From contig CM055092.1 in the NCBI GenBank assembly GCA_029204225.1, positions 23,813,005 to 23,877,004 of the forward strand: a stretch of DNA of 64,000 nucleotides, in the 5' to 3' direction. Shown here in pieces: positions 32,600-42,545 of this stretch. How positions within the stretch are numbered: the first letter of the stretch is position 1; every line of letters starts with the position of its first letter. The position numbers and the translations under genes are program-made. The notes below the pieces were generated by a model. The model worked only from the letters and a program-made list of their open reading frames with translations, searched no databases and was not told the origin of the DNA. The DNA is from Diphasiastrum complanatum. Lineage: Eukaryota > Streptophyta > Lycopodiopsida > Lycopodiales > Lycopodiaceae.

Positions 32600-33150
32600 G
32601 ATCCTCTTGTGTGGTTTGCCTTGACTTTACTATCCATCGTCTTTTGCTCTTCTTGCATGCAAATCTTTGAAGGTAGGCAATCTCTCCCTCGAGGCAATTC
32701 CACTTAAAGACATTTATAAGCCTTCCGATATACCACTCATTGTGGTATGTACCAATCTGACATCTCTAATTGGTTCTCCAATTGCCACAAGCTGGTGCCT
32801 CATCTCCTGGTGAAGAAAGATCCCACCATTTCACCTTCTTCCATTCTAATGGTGTTCAATCTGGACTTTAAGAACATGGCTCGAGCTAGATTAGAAGTTT
32901 GAAATTGTGTTCTAAAAGCTTCCCAAGCTCCCCTAGTAGTCATGACATCACTAATATGGGTAATCACATGATCGTTCACATGATCAATGATAATGCTCTC
33001 AGCACCTTGTCATAGGCCCTCATGTTAGTGTGAGTGGTGCCCCAATGCTTGCAACAATATCCCATAGCTCTTTCTCCATGAGTATACTCTTCATTTTGAG
33101 CTTCCAAATGTTATCATTAGAAGCCCCATCGACTTTACTTACATCACCAA
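32600..33150 (-). pseudogene. Copia Gag (UBN2-type) fragment, broken
   Basis: On the minus strand from about 33130, NIWKLKMKSILMEKELWDIV is followed after a frameshift by HVITHISDVMTTRGAWEAF and ARAMFLKSRLNTIRMEEGEM. This is the usual N-terminal half of plant copia Gag. Stops disrupt it, and the zinc knuckle is not seen. Flanking LTRs were not found. Confidence 0.7.
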
Positions 33151-33600
33151 AATGTGCTTCATTAATGTTGGAAATCTCCAAATTGCATAAAACTCCATCT
33201 TGTAGGCTAAAGAGAGTATTATGAGGCCAACAATGATGTCAAAAGTAAAAAATAATGACCTACAATTTTTGGCTTACAAAGCCACTCTCTACACCATTGC
33301 CAAATTGGAAGCCCAGTCACTTTCGCTTTGCAAAATGCTCCTTAACACGAATTCCCAACTTCATGTCCTGTAAGGTGGTGAAGTCTCCTTCATTTGGAGG
33401 CTACAACCTTTCATTTCGTCAAAAAAGACTAAAAGAAACCCAACATAGAGACTTTTTAGCTTTTTAATCTGTTTCTTCACCTTGAAAAAACTTCACATTT
33501 CAAAAGGTTTGGACTGAACTTTTACTTCAATTTGATGATTTTTAATGAAATCAAGTCGAACTTGGACTTCAACTACCCTTAGGCTCTTTCACTCCAATCA
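33151..33600. other. No gene seen
   Basis: Short frames only. The stretch between the copia gag fragment and the dispersed repeat shows no recognisable signal. Confidence 0.4.
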
Positions 33601-33609
33601 TGGCCATTT

Positions 33610-33950
33610 AAATCAATCCAATGGCTAAAACAACTCACGATCTGCAGCATTTATTGGCAAGAGGCTTCATCCAATGGTTTCGCAGCCAGATGCATGTCAA
33701 AACTCACTCCTACAGCCACTATGCACTTGCATACACTATCTCTCTCCTCTTGTTGGATCGCACGAGCTGTGCTAACCTCCATTTAATGCTTCTCTCACTC
33801 TTAAGCTTTCGCTTGGCTACTCTTGGAGTTTTGGCTGCCCTCTTTAGATCTTCGCAACTTCTTCTCTCTCCCCCGACTCTCCACGGCCTTCTACGACTAG
33901 CTTAAACTCGTTGGGTACCCACCATCCCCACTAGTTAATGATGATAGAGA
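33610..33950 (-). repeat. Third, diverged copy of the 16381 repeat (inverted)
   Basis: The reverse complement aligns with 16440-16684, sharing CGTGGAG-GTCGGGG, AGAAGAAGTTG, GCACAGCTCGTGCG and CCAACAAGAG stretches. It is clearly older than the 16381/26701 pair. Confidence 0.55.
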
Positions 33951-34140
33951 GAGAGAGGAATGATGTAAGAATGAGAGAGAGAGAATTAATTTGTTACAAT
34001 TAGTTTAGAGTGAAAGAATGATGGACGTAAGAACGATGATTACAAAAAGGAAGGATGTAAATGAGAGAGAGAGAGAATGTTAATTGTTAAAATATAGAGA
34101 TTTATATGTCAGAATGATGAATGTGAGAATAATGAAAGAA
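33925..34140 (+). repeat. Purine-rich GA tracts
   Basis: Several (GA)4-6 runs are interspersed with GAATGATG units (for example near 33948, 33974 and 34065). Low-complexity DNA with no coding signal. Confidence 0.7.
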
Positions 34141-34145
34141 TGATG

Positions 34146-34560
34146 ATTGCAATAAGTCCTGATATGCATATACACCAGTTGTTGGCTATGTCAGGCTAAT
34201 CATGAGACGAAGGATATTAAAAAATGGAATTATTACCAACTACTTTGAAAGGTGATTATGCTCTGCAAAGGTATTTAGAATATGAGCTACAGGAATTTCA
34301 GATTTACGATGATTTAAATCTTGCTTTCTTTAAGCATTATATAAAGGAGCATGAAAACGAGGAGATTGTTGGTAAATTGCAAGCCATTTAGAAGTTGAAC
34401 AAGGAGGACGTGTTAGCTTACATACAATATGTTAAAGTGTTGGAGAAGCAACTACAAGAACCATTTTTGGATTTGAAATAGGTCTCGTATTTTCAGCATG
34501 GATTGCATAAAATTCTTCGACATGGTATGACTTCTTTAACAGGCCAAAGGCCTAAACGAA
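34146..34560 (+). pseudogene. Gypsy-type Gag fragment, copy 1
   Basis: From 34222 the plus strand reads ELLPTTLKGDYALQRYLEYE, then FFKHYIKEHENEEIVGKLQA, a stop, and LNKEDVLAYIQYVKVLEKQL. The spacing and composition fit a Ty3/gypsy retrotransposon Gag (Retrotrans_gag). It is related to 43846-44170. Stops and the LTR at 34572 end it. Confidence 0.5.
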
Positions 34561-34571
34561 TTGTAGACTCT

Positions 34572-35265
34572 TGTTAAAATTGTCAAAATCTAGCTATTTG
34601 ATCTAAGTACATAACTTGATCCCACATGTGTGGAGCTTGTTCCCACGTGTGGATGGTAGTCATAAATGCATCTAGATTTAGGTAGATTGAATCAAGTAAC
34701 TATTTGGAAGCTAGTCAAGTACAAAATTGCCATCGGTAAGATGTGATCTTGCAAGTTCCTATAAGCTAGGAGAAGTCACCTAAAATCAAGCAAATCATGG
34801 TGAGGCAATGGCACCAAGTTAGGATTCAAAGAGGTGGGGGCTTATCTTGCATTTATTGCTTGATCTAGGATGATCTTGCACTCCCTACATGTGCCAAACC
34901 TATTGAGTCAACATACCAGGTCAAAATGTACTTGATATATAAAAATCATCATTGTAAATAATCCAATATTGATGAGAGATCTTGATTTTGATGCAATACC
35001 TTGTTTTGGTTTACTATTTGTGTTGTGATTTCTTGCATTGACTGCTACCAATGAGTAATGTACTATAATCTTTGTTCATTGTCTATACACTGACAATATT
35101 CCACATGTGTGAGGCTGCTCTTGAGTCATATTGATTATTTATCAAGATGTTCTTGCTAGTTAGATGGAATATTTGATCTAGATCTAGATCTAGTCATTGG
35201 AATTGTGATTAATCAATCTAATTGGCATCCAACCCCTCTAGGTCCAAAATTTTCAGAATTTAACA
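34572..35265 (+). mobile_element. Complete LTR (694 bp) with adjoining PBS
   Basis: It starts TGTTAAAATTG and ends AGAATTTAACA, so the termini form the pair TGTTAAA/TTTAACA. A PBS follows at once. Its truncated relative is at 14851-15556. It holds two CACATGTGTGG/CACGTGTGG palindromes near 34622-34645 and CACATGTGTG at 35102. Only a short leader remains after the PBS before a minus-strand copia LTR begins near 35290. Confidence 0.8.
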
Positions 35266-35277
35266 TGGTGTCAGAGC
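35266..35277 (+). promoter_or_regulatory. Primer-binding site
   Basis: TGGTGTCAGAGC directly after the LTR. It differs by one base from the initiator-Met tRNA complement TGGTATCAGAGC. Confidence 0.75.
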
Positions 35278-35991
35278 CAAGTACAAGAGGCTAGGTTAAT
35301 GATCAAGAGCGTTCAAGCTTGAAAGCTTGAGAGAGATGCTAACTATTGCTTCAAATTGCTCTATATCTTTGTAGAAGTATGATCAACTATTTATACTAAG
35401 AAATTAGGTTGTCAATTGCGTCATCCAGTTGGCTATGATGTGCTGGCATTCATCCAGTCAAGACTTCCCAAAAATTCATTTGTTGATAAATTAATGCAAG
35501 TCGGTGGCTTTACCTCCAAGCGGAATATTAATTGTCACTTGGTAGAAATAAACCGTTTTTCGCATAGTTCGCATTTTTTCGAAAAATGCTACAGCCGAAA
35601 AATGCGAAAATGCGAAAAATTGAAGTTTCCAAAGTCTTCGAAGTGGCCGAAGTGACAATAACCACCTGTGAACCATTTTTGAGTAGTTCTGTAGACTGTG
35701 TAAAAACATGAAGAAAACTACAGATCTAGATAATCAGTTGGATGAAGATTAAAAATTAATTAGTCGATTAGTAGGAGAATAATCCAATACTCTCCCTTAA
35801 TCTGAATCCATGAATGCCTTGACCTTCAAACCTAGTTTTGCACAAAACTTTCTATGTGTATCCAAGCTTAGTAAAAATATATGTTGTCATGTTTTGCGTT
35901 GGACAGTACTGCAAGTTAATCTCTTTGTCGAGAAATTTGCTTTTGATGAAGTGATACTTGAGTTCAATGTGCTGACTCCTAGAATGAAACC

Positions 35992-36180
35992 TTAGGTTGT
36001 GGCTGATAAGGAAATGGCAATTTGATTAACACAAAATAAAATCATCAGAGCATATTGATTCCGAACGATATTTGAGAGTAGGTTCCTCAGCCAAATTGCT
36101 TCTTTTGTAGCTGGAGAGGTTGTGATATACTCTAATTCAGTTGAATATAGAGCTATCGATGATTGCTTGAAGAAAATCAC
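35992..36180 (-). pseudogene. Copia RNase H C-terminal fragment
   Basis: Reads IALYSTELEYITTSPATKEA and IWLRNLL, matching the copia RNase H landmark that also occurs at 9960. A diverged tail continues to the polypurine tract at 35808. Confidence 0.8.
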
Positions 36181-36209
36181 TATTCGACATCTTGAGTGTG
36201 AAGAATTTC

Positions 36210-36500
36210 CTTCGTAGATGTAACTTGGTAGTTATGTCTCTCACATCATATAGTGAGCTCAGGATGTCCCAAACTCCTTTCAAAGTTTTGGCTTCAACTA
36301 TGTGGCCAATATGAGTATCTCATATATTGAGGGTAATAAGTGTGAAAGCTTTACCATCCTTTGATTTCCACTTTGAATCGGATGTGTCATCTTCAAGCTT
36401 TACTTCAATACTTGTAGCAACATCCCACAACTCGTTGATGATTAGCAAGGTCTCTATCTTCAATTTCGACTAGTAATTGGATCGATAGCTTATCTACAAT
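36210..36500 (-). pseudogene. Copia Gag fragment
   Basis: The minus strand gives IETLLIINELWDVATSI, then WKSKDGKAFTLITLNI, a stop, and HIVEAKTLKGVWDILSSLYD, typical of copia UBN2 Gag. It belongs to the deleted element at 35290-36915. Confidence 0.7.
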
Positions 36501-36977
36501 AAGATAGGCTTTACTTTGATAATCCATCTAGAATTTTTAGTCTGTCGATTGTATCGATGATCTTAAGAATGATGTCATACTGCGGTATCAATAGAATATC
36601 ATTCTCTGATTCTAAAAATGATGCTATGAACTGAAAAATATGATATCAATTTGATATCACGAATGATGTCAAGCATTAGAGCTCTGATATAACAAATCGC
36701 TTTGATACTATGAAGGTAATTGCATATTAGAGAATACGCTCTAATACTATGTTGGAAAGAGGTGATGACATGATGACATGAGAGAAAGCAATTTGACAAA
36801 GTTGAAGTAGTAGGTAGACGACTTCATCGAGCGCAACAGAATGAACCTTCTTTCTTGTGCATGACTATGCCTATAAGTGTTGAACAAAAGGCAGTAATAG
36901 AAATCACGTCGTTGGAGGGTTTGCGGATCTCAAGGCAACCCTAACCCTAGTTAATAAGTGAGAGGGATTTGGCACCC

Positions 36978-37705
36978 TACATGTGTAAGTCCAACCCGAT
37001 GATCACATAGTTTTTTAATTAATTAGAAAGTCATTAAAAGTACTTTGGGCCTTTTTGAGGGACTTTTAATGTCGAAATATTGAGTTAGTAAATAAAGTTG
37101 GGACTCCCACCAAAATTGTTTGAAATTCAAATTCAAATTGGTTCCCTCCTATTTTGAAATGGATTCCCACTCTTTTTTAAGTTTGAATAGTTAGGGAGGT
37201 AGAAATGGACCAAGAGGATTTTGAGGCCAAGGTCCTCCTCTCTACTATAAATAGGGGAAAACTCGAGTTGCTCCTCATGTTCATATCCTCATTTTAATAC
37301 AAGCAGATTGGTTCTCTTATGGAATGGATTTGTGAATGTCCTTGGTCTCTATCTCTTTTCCTCCATTTCTCATGCTTTTGTTGTGTTTGCTAATTGTTGG
37401 ATCTGAATGTATTTCGAATTGCTATTTCTTATGCCTTTTGTAAGAGAGAAAGGGAGAGAGAGAAAGAGTAAGCTATCTTCATTGTGGAACGTAGTGTTAA
37501 TGGATGTAGTGTTAATTGTGCAGTGTTAACGCTTAAGATTAATGGATGTTAGAGTTAGATGTGGATCTTCCATTCATGCTGAAATCTGAGAAATGCTATC
37601 GCTCTCATGGGAACGAACCTACGTGTGACAACTAACTTCATCTCCTTGATGCTAGATTGCTTGGATCTTGGGTTGATGATAGGCTAGGAAAGAAATCCAC
37701 TACAA
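36978..37705 (+). mobile_element. Ty3/gypsy-type LTR with TATA box and PBS
   Basis: A TATAAATA box at 37246-37253 is followed by GA-rich tracts, and the LTR ends near CCACTACA at 37705. A PBS-like TTTTGGCACCGTTTTCGGAG follows, close to the TTTTGGCGCCGTTGCCGGGG that I recall from Athila/Tat gypsy elements. The start (TGTGTAAGTCC or nearby) is less certain. Only about 300 bases of possible leader remain before a CACTA fragment. Confidence 0.6.
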
Positions 37706-37708
37706 TTT

Positions 37709-37727
37709 TGGCACCGTTTTCGGAGAG
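37709..37727 (+). promoter_or_regulatory. Gypsy-type primer-binding site
   Basis: TGGCACCGTTTTCGGAGAG, four bases after the LTR end. It is a degenerate match to the TGGCGCCGTTGCCGGGG type of PBS. Confidence 0.55.
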
Positions 37728-38024
37728 CTACACCAATTTTTTAGTTTGCAGCATGTTTGTTGGATGGTTAGCTTGCATAAGGCATCTTGTCGTGGCATGA
37801 ATAGTGTTAAAACTGTATTTAGGGTTAGTTTGAAAGTGATTTTGCCTGATATGAGTGGATTTGCTTATTTGAAATCTAATTTGATTATTGAAAAAGAGAA
37901 GCTATTCAGTCACCATTCTTAAGATCCATCGGGATCCGAGAAATTAAAAAAAACAACAAAAATCGGTCAAATCTATCAATTCTTGGTCAAAAGGAGGACA
38001 ACTACAACAACAGTCAAGAACAAT
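37728..38024. other. Retroelement leader, no gene
   Basis: No coding signal. It is presumably the leader of the gypsy element whose LTR precedes it, cut by the CACTA-derived fragment at 38025. Confidence 0.4.
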
Positions 38025-38355
38025 GGAATATTTCTCCAATCGTGAAGACCGCCAAATACATACATGATAAGGGTGCATGCAATCATGTTTTTTAACAATA
38101 TAAGTTGCTTTGCAAATCAAAACTCACCGAAGAACCGACTTCGGGCTACACAAATAATGACTCTTTCTCAATATGTCCATACATGCTAACGTGTAATATA
38201 GTAATATGTCGCTCTAGTCGTAGTGCATACTTACATCGTGTACGCAGGCATGGTATTCTCTAGTATAGCTAGGCCTTTGATTCGATATGTGATGGTCTTG
38301 CCTCATCATCTGAAGAAGAAGAACGTGAACTCGCCATTTGCATCAGTGCACCTTA
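38025..38355 (-). mobile_element. Third fragment of the CACTA upstream region
   Basis: Matches 21463-21793 and 27155-27480 at clearly lower similarity, with shared blocks such as AAATACATACATGATAAGGG and GGTATTCTCTAGTATA. It includes the possible first exon (on minus, MASSRSSSSDDEARPS). It is an older copy than the mosaic pair. Confidence 0.75.
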
Positions 38356-38360
38356 TGTGA

Positions 38361-38669
38361 ATGAGTGCAAATTGTGAAACTAGCTACATTGGTGTACATC
38401 ATTTTGATGATGGAGTTGTACTAGCATTCTTGGATAGTTTTGCTGATGAAAATGAAGCTTTTGGAGGTTCATTATGTCACTCATTCATGGCCAAGTCATC
38501 AAGTGTTGATGATATCTTGTCGCAAGATGGAGATGGAGGCTCATTCATGGAGTTTTATGGTGAATACATGGCCAGAAAGGACAAAATTGGAGGAGACAAG
38601 CAAGCAAGTGGTCATCACTCACATTTATTGTTTGGTTGCTATTATTTTCTAGAGAGTTTAAAGTGTTAA
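38361..38669 (+). CDS. Unrecognised acidic 102-codon frame
   Basis: The frame encodes an acidic protein (FDDGVVLAFLDSFADENEAF, then SSSVDDILSQDGDGGSFMEF). I do not recognise it. It begins at the edge of the CACTA fragment and lies about 215 bases upstream of a polypurine tract and LTR, where copia elements normally have the end of RNase H. It does not resemble RNase H. It may be a chance frame or a small accessory frame of the retroelement. Confidence 0.25.
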   Translation: MSANCETSYIGVHHFDDGVVLAFLDSFADENEAFGGSLCHSFMAKSSSVDDILSQDGDGGSFMEFYGEYMARKDKIGGDKQASGHHSHLLFGCYYFLESLKC

Positions 38670-38883
38670 GCGTGGAGGAATCATTACATTTACATTCTAT
38701 TTGGTTCTTCATGTTCTAGTTACTTCTTGACACATAAAATTGATGTAAGAAATACTGAAGCATCCCATGTGGACACTATTCTCTATATCAATTATGGAAG
38801 TTACTATAAAACCATAGAAAGGAGGTCTTAACTTAGTATGGATATCATTCTTAAAATGAATCAAAGCTGTGTGGTAAAACTAG

Positions 38884-38895
38884 TTGAAGGGGGAT
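38884..38895 (+). promoter_or_regulatory. Polypurine tract
   Basis: TTGAAGGGGGAT immediately precedes the LTR start TGTGAAAAATG. Confidence 0.65.
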
Positions 38896-39480
38896 TGTGA
38901 AAAATGTCAACTAAGTTTAGTTGAGTTAATTTGGCAATTTGGAGGCCAAAGCGAAACTTTTACTTAGAGATACATTTCTTAATGTCAATAAGGTCTAAAA
39001 ATAGTGTAATTTTTACTTTTAACAAGTATATAAGTGGATAAGGTCGGATTTAGAGCTACTACTATTGGTAGTTGACATACATTGAAACTAGTCACTTATT
39101 TCTAGGTTTTTAGTGAAGTACCTAGAAGTTGCTATTTTAGGGCAAGTGACTAAGCGACCAAGTGACAATATGGCTGCTATAAATAGTTGTCAAAACATGG
39201 AAAAATCATTCAAATGTTCTCATTTGTATGGAGAACTTTTCTCTTTTGATTCTATGTCCATCTCTCATGTATTTCTCTTGATATCTTGGATTTCTATGTT
39301 TAGAATGTTGATTTTATGGCCGATCTAGCTTTCACACGTGTGCAGTACTGTATATTACTACTGATGTATGGAAAGGGACAATACTAAGTCATATATAAGT
39401 GTTTATAATCAGATCTTTGCGCATTTCTAGCTTCTAGAATGCATAACATAGTGATATCTAGAAATCTTCTAGCTATTTCT
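38896..39480 (+). mobile_element. 3' LTR, family of 11724-12374, 3' end diverged
   Basis: Starts TGTGAAAAATGTCAACTAAG, similar to 11724, and shares the GGCCAAA block and CACACGTGTG at 39333. A CTATAAATAG box is near 39178. The R/U5 end is not recognisable before the telomere-like run at 39518. Confidence 0.65.
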
Positions 39481-39517
39481 AGATGTGCAACCAAATTTGG
39501 CTAAAAATCATTGATTC

Positions 39518-39539
39518 TAAACCCTAAACCCTAAACCCC
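39518..39539 (-). repeat. Short perfect telomeric run (CCCTAAA)n
   Basis: TAAACCCTAAACCCTAAACC at the junction with a DUF7869-gene fragment. About three units. Confidence 0.85.
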
Positions 39540-39703
39540 AAATTGTGTTTCAAACCTACATTGGATGGTAAAGCTATCTACATAAAAGCATATCAGAATC
39601 TATTGGGAATTTCCCATGGAATGTTTTGACAAGTAATTGTTGAGGCACCTTATTCCATTGTGTACAAGTTTCATGGAAACACCGGCACATTCAAGCAACG
39701 TGC
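39537..39703 (+). pseudogene. Third fragment of the DUF7869-type gene
   Basis: Matches 6543-6709 with few changes, including the frame start YKFHGNTGTFKQR at 39663. Its left end overlaps the telomeric run by a CCCA microhomology. Its right end is abrupt at about 39703. Confidence 0.85.
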
Positions 39704-39849
39704 ACACTCATGTGTTTTGGATTTGTATTTTTTTATAGATACATCTACACAAATCAAAATAAATATACATAGATCTACATCTATATCCACACAACTTTTG
39801 GAACAACATAAATGCAATGAAAGGTTGATGTCTACACAATGCAATGCAA

Positions 39850-40025
39850 GCTGATTTTAACGCAATAAAAGATGGTATTGATTCAGTATGAAAACGAAAC
39901 AGATGTAAATGAGTACAACAAGTTGCGAATCGAAGCCGCGTACTCCAAGCTATTTATGAGCGACTAAAATATAAGCTAGAATTAAGCGCAACTACTGATA
40001 AGCAATAAGCGCGCAATGTCTAATC
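39850..40025 (-). mobile_element. Fragment of a 10335-family LTR
   Basis: The reverse complement aligns with 10790-10930 and with 42330-42450 (shared GCAATAAAAGAT, GTACTC-AAGCTATCT and TGATAAGCA-TAAG blocks). Boundaries are not defined. Confidence 0.5.
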
Positions 40026-40029
40026 AAAT

Positions 40030-40740
40030 CTAAAGAACTTGATTCTTGCCCTTGGAATAGTCTTTCTTCTTGGTGTATAGAGCCATGGATTTGTCTTTGA
40101 TGGACAGGCTGCTAGTCTTTCTCCGCATTTCTTCTTGAAGAAGATGACCGATCTCCTTTTGAAGAGTGAGGTTGGGTTGTGTGGAGATGATCACCATAAA
40201 GTGCTCATAGGACTTTGGAAGAGAAGAAAGCAAGGTCAGAACGACATCATCATCTTGAATAGAACATCCTACAGCTGATAACTGTTCTAACATAGACTTG
40301 AAGTTGTTGATGCGAGAAGTGATGGCAGTAGAATTAGACATGCTAAGAGTAAAGAACATCCTCCTAAGATGCAATCTCGTGGTTACATCGTGCGTCTCAT
40401 AAAGACTTGATAACAAGTCTAGCACTTCCTTAGAGGTTTTGCACGTGGTAACATGAGATATTTGGGAGTTGGCCAGATTGAGTGTGTTACATGCTAGGGC
40501 CTTCTAATCTTTGATCCTCCAGGCCTTTGCTTGATCACCATCTTCTGGTTTCAGGTCTACACCTTCTACTACATCCCAAAGATCTCTATCTATCAACATC
40601 ATTCTAAGTTTTAACTTCCAAATGTAGAAGTTAGAACCATTGAACTTGTTAATGACTCTAGCTTCACTGAGTGATGAAGATGAAGAGCTACCTATATGAG
40701 ACATGATAACAGTACACATATAGAACAAACTTAATCTCTT
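40030..40740 (-). pseudogene. Copia Gag, one frame interrupted by a stop, 3' truncated
   Basis: The minus strand gives VINKFNGSNFYIWKLKLRMM and LWDVVEG. Then after a stop near 40504 comes DLLSSLYETHDVTTRLHLRR, SAITSRINNFKSMLEQL-like residues (TSRINNFKSMLEQL) and LTLLSSLPKSYEHFM. This is a textbook copia Gag N-terminal half. It sits the correct distance downstream of the PBS at 40768-40757 and the 5' LTR at 42104-40772. Zinc knuckle, protease and pol are missing. Confidence 0.85.
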
Positions 40741-40756
40741 GGTTTATTTGAGCTAA

Positions 40757-40768
40757 GCTCTGCTACCA
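40757..40768 (-). promoter_or_regulatory. Primer-binding site
   Basis: On the minus strand TGGTAGCAGAGC, one base from TGGTATCAGAGC, three bases after the LTR end. Confidence 0.75.
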
Positions 40769-40771
40769 ATT

Positions 40772-42104
40772 TGATGGGGCAAGGGACATAGAAGAATGTG
40801 AACGGAGAAGAAAGCAAGAATATTGCGGAACAGCTCTCTCATTCTAATCGGCTGCTAGGTGCAAAAACAGTCTAAAAGATAGCTTATGCTAAATGTAATC
40901 ACAACTTTAAGTGTTGTAATTGCCCAATAGGATCTTAAAGATTAATTCATACTCTAAAATAAGAGTACAGTCCACCGCAGAGATTAGAGATGGTTTGTGT
41001 GTGGTGCTATTTAAATCAGATTCAATGTGAAGTATATTTCTGAAATAAATGGAAGAGCAATATGATATCGCGAGTTCCTCAGGCGTCAAAGACAGCCATC
41101 ATCTGATCAAAAACTGAGGAGTCTAAGACGTCCGTGTTCTGATTAGAGTGAGTAGACAAGCACGATCAAACAGCAATAAAAGTGCATTCAATCACAACAT
41201 GCATTCATCTACGATGTACACAGATAAAAGCAAGCTGCTGCTATATTACACTGAAGCACAATCCAAATAGCAATTACAACAAAAAATGACAGCGTAATTG
41301 GGAGGCTCAAAAATGTGTCTCATGGATGGAGCAACCCATAATCTGTGCTTGGATGATCTATTTATAGACTTCATCCGTGTATTAATTACATTGAATGCTT
41401 GTCACCTAATCAGGAAAGCCGTTGTACTTGGAAGTATATGGCTTTTGTGACAACTGTACACAGTATATATACGGTCAGTAATTTAGCAGTGTTGTTCCTC
41501 GTTTATGTGAGACGACCTTTGGGATTTTTCTCTCTTTGCATTTTTTTCAAGAAGCCAAAGGTGCCCTAAAAAGACGATGTCTTAAAAATAGCTTAACGCA
41601 TGAAAGTAGATGACCTTCAGGAATTTTCTCTCTCTTCGCATTTTTTGCAAGAAGCCGAAGGTGTGTTAAAAACACTTAAGGTTTTCGAACTATGCAAGTG
41701 TCGCATTTCGGGGAGATGCAAAAAAACTGAAGCTTTTGAAAACATAGCGTATTTCTGCAAAAGTAATGTCTTTCTACAAACTTGTTCTAAATGCAAGTTT
41801 TGTGGAAGTCGTTGAAGATGACCAAATCTTCAATGAATTCAAGTTATTAAACTTGACATTTGAACTTTGAAATTATGACAGGATTGGTTACCCTTTGCTG
41901 GAGATCAGCTAGAAGCGTTGTAAACGTTCTTCAAATAAATTGGTTGTCTAAGTTTGATATTGTTGCAGGTATCAAATGAGCAGACGTAGATCCAAATTTG
42001 GTTTCACCTGACCCTAGATCAATGATCAATAAATATGCAAGAAGAATCATGAAATATAAATTAGTCATTCACTAAGGAGGCAATTGTGGGCTTAATTTTC
42101 AACA
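40772..42104 (-). mobile_element. 5' LTR (about 1.33 kb) of the minus-strand copia element
   Basis: On the minus strand it starts TGTTGAAAATTAAG (42104) and ends GCCCCATCA (40772). A TATAAATAG box is at 41366-41358. Inside, a 100-base unit with GATGACCTTCAGGAATTTTC-like and GCATTTTTT-CAAGAAGCC motifs is repeated twice (41510-41570 and 41612-41665). It was inserted into an LTR of the 10335 family, whose remainder is at 42108-42545. Confidence 0.65.
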
Positions 42105-42107
42105 ACC

Positions 42108-42545
42108 TACTCTACTAATGCATGACTATGCCTATCAATTTTGAACAAAACATAATGACAAAATATCACGTTCAATCTTATAGTAACTAGCTTTGAAATT
42201 GTCAATACTACAGTGATTACATAGTCAAAAAAAGTTTTGAATTATCAAACAAAAGCAATATGAGATTATGAGCTACAAAAACAATCACAGAGATGCATAC
42301 ATTCTGACGTAATATTGAATGCAATAAAAGATTTATTGATTCAAAATAAAATAGATGATGATGAGCACAAGACAATTGTACTCGAAGCTATCTTTGAGCA
42401 ACTGATGAATCTATCTGAATTACGATTCTGATGATTAGCAGTAAGCGATGATAGCCAAAAAGAACTGAGCTAGAATGCTCAAGAGTGTTCAAGCTTGAAA
42501 GCTTGAGAGAGCTGCTACAAATAACTTCAATGCTTACATGTATAA
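42108..42545 (-). mobile_element. Interrupted LTR of the 10335 family
   Basis: The reverse complement aligns with 10770-11150, sharing AGTATTATGTCAG, ATGTATGCATCTCT and AAGATTGAACGTGA blocks. The missing end was displaced by the LTR ending at 42104. Confidence 0.7.

Larger units (their letters stand above)
35290..36915 (-). mobile_element. Internally deleted minus-strand copia element
   Basis: Read on the minus strand: 5' LTR end (36915-36750, ending TTCCAACA); PBS-like TAGTATTAGAGC (36749-36738); Gag fragment (about 36500-36210); RNase H end (36180-35992); polypurine tract (35808-35790); 3' LTR (35789 to about 35290, with TATAAATAG at 35388-35396). Gag is joined almost directly to RNase H, so protease, integrase and RT are gone. 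The LTRs belong to the family of 10335-11220. The 3' LTR is cut at its U5 end. Confidence 0.75.

Noticed and set aside
33621-33905. 94-codon frame as a gene
   Set aside because: It lies in the dispersed repeat, and the relatives at 16.5 and 26.8 kb do not conserve the frame well.
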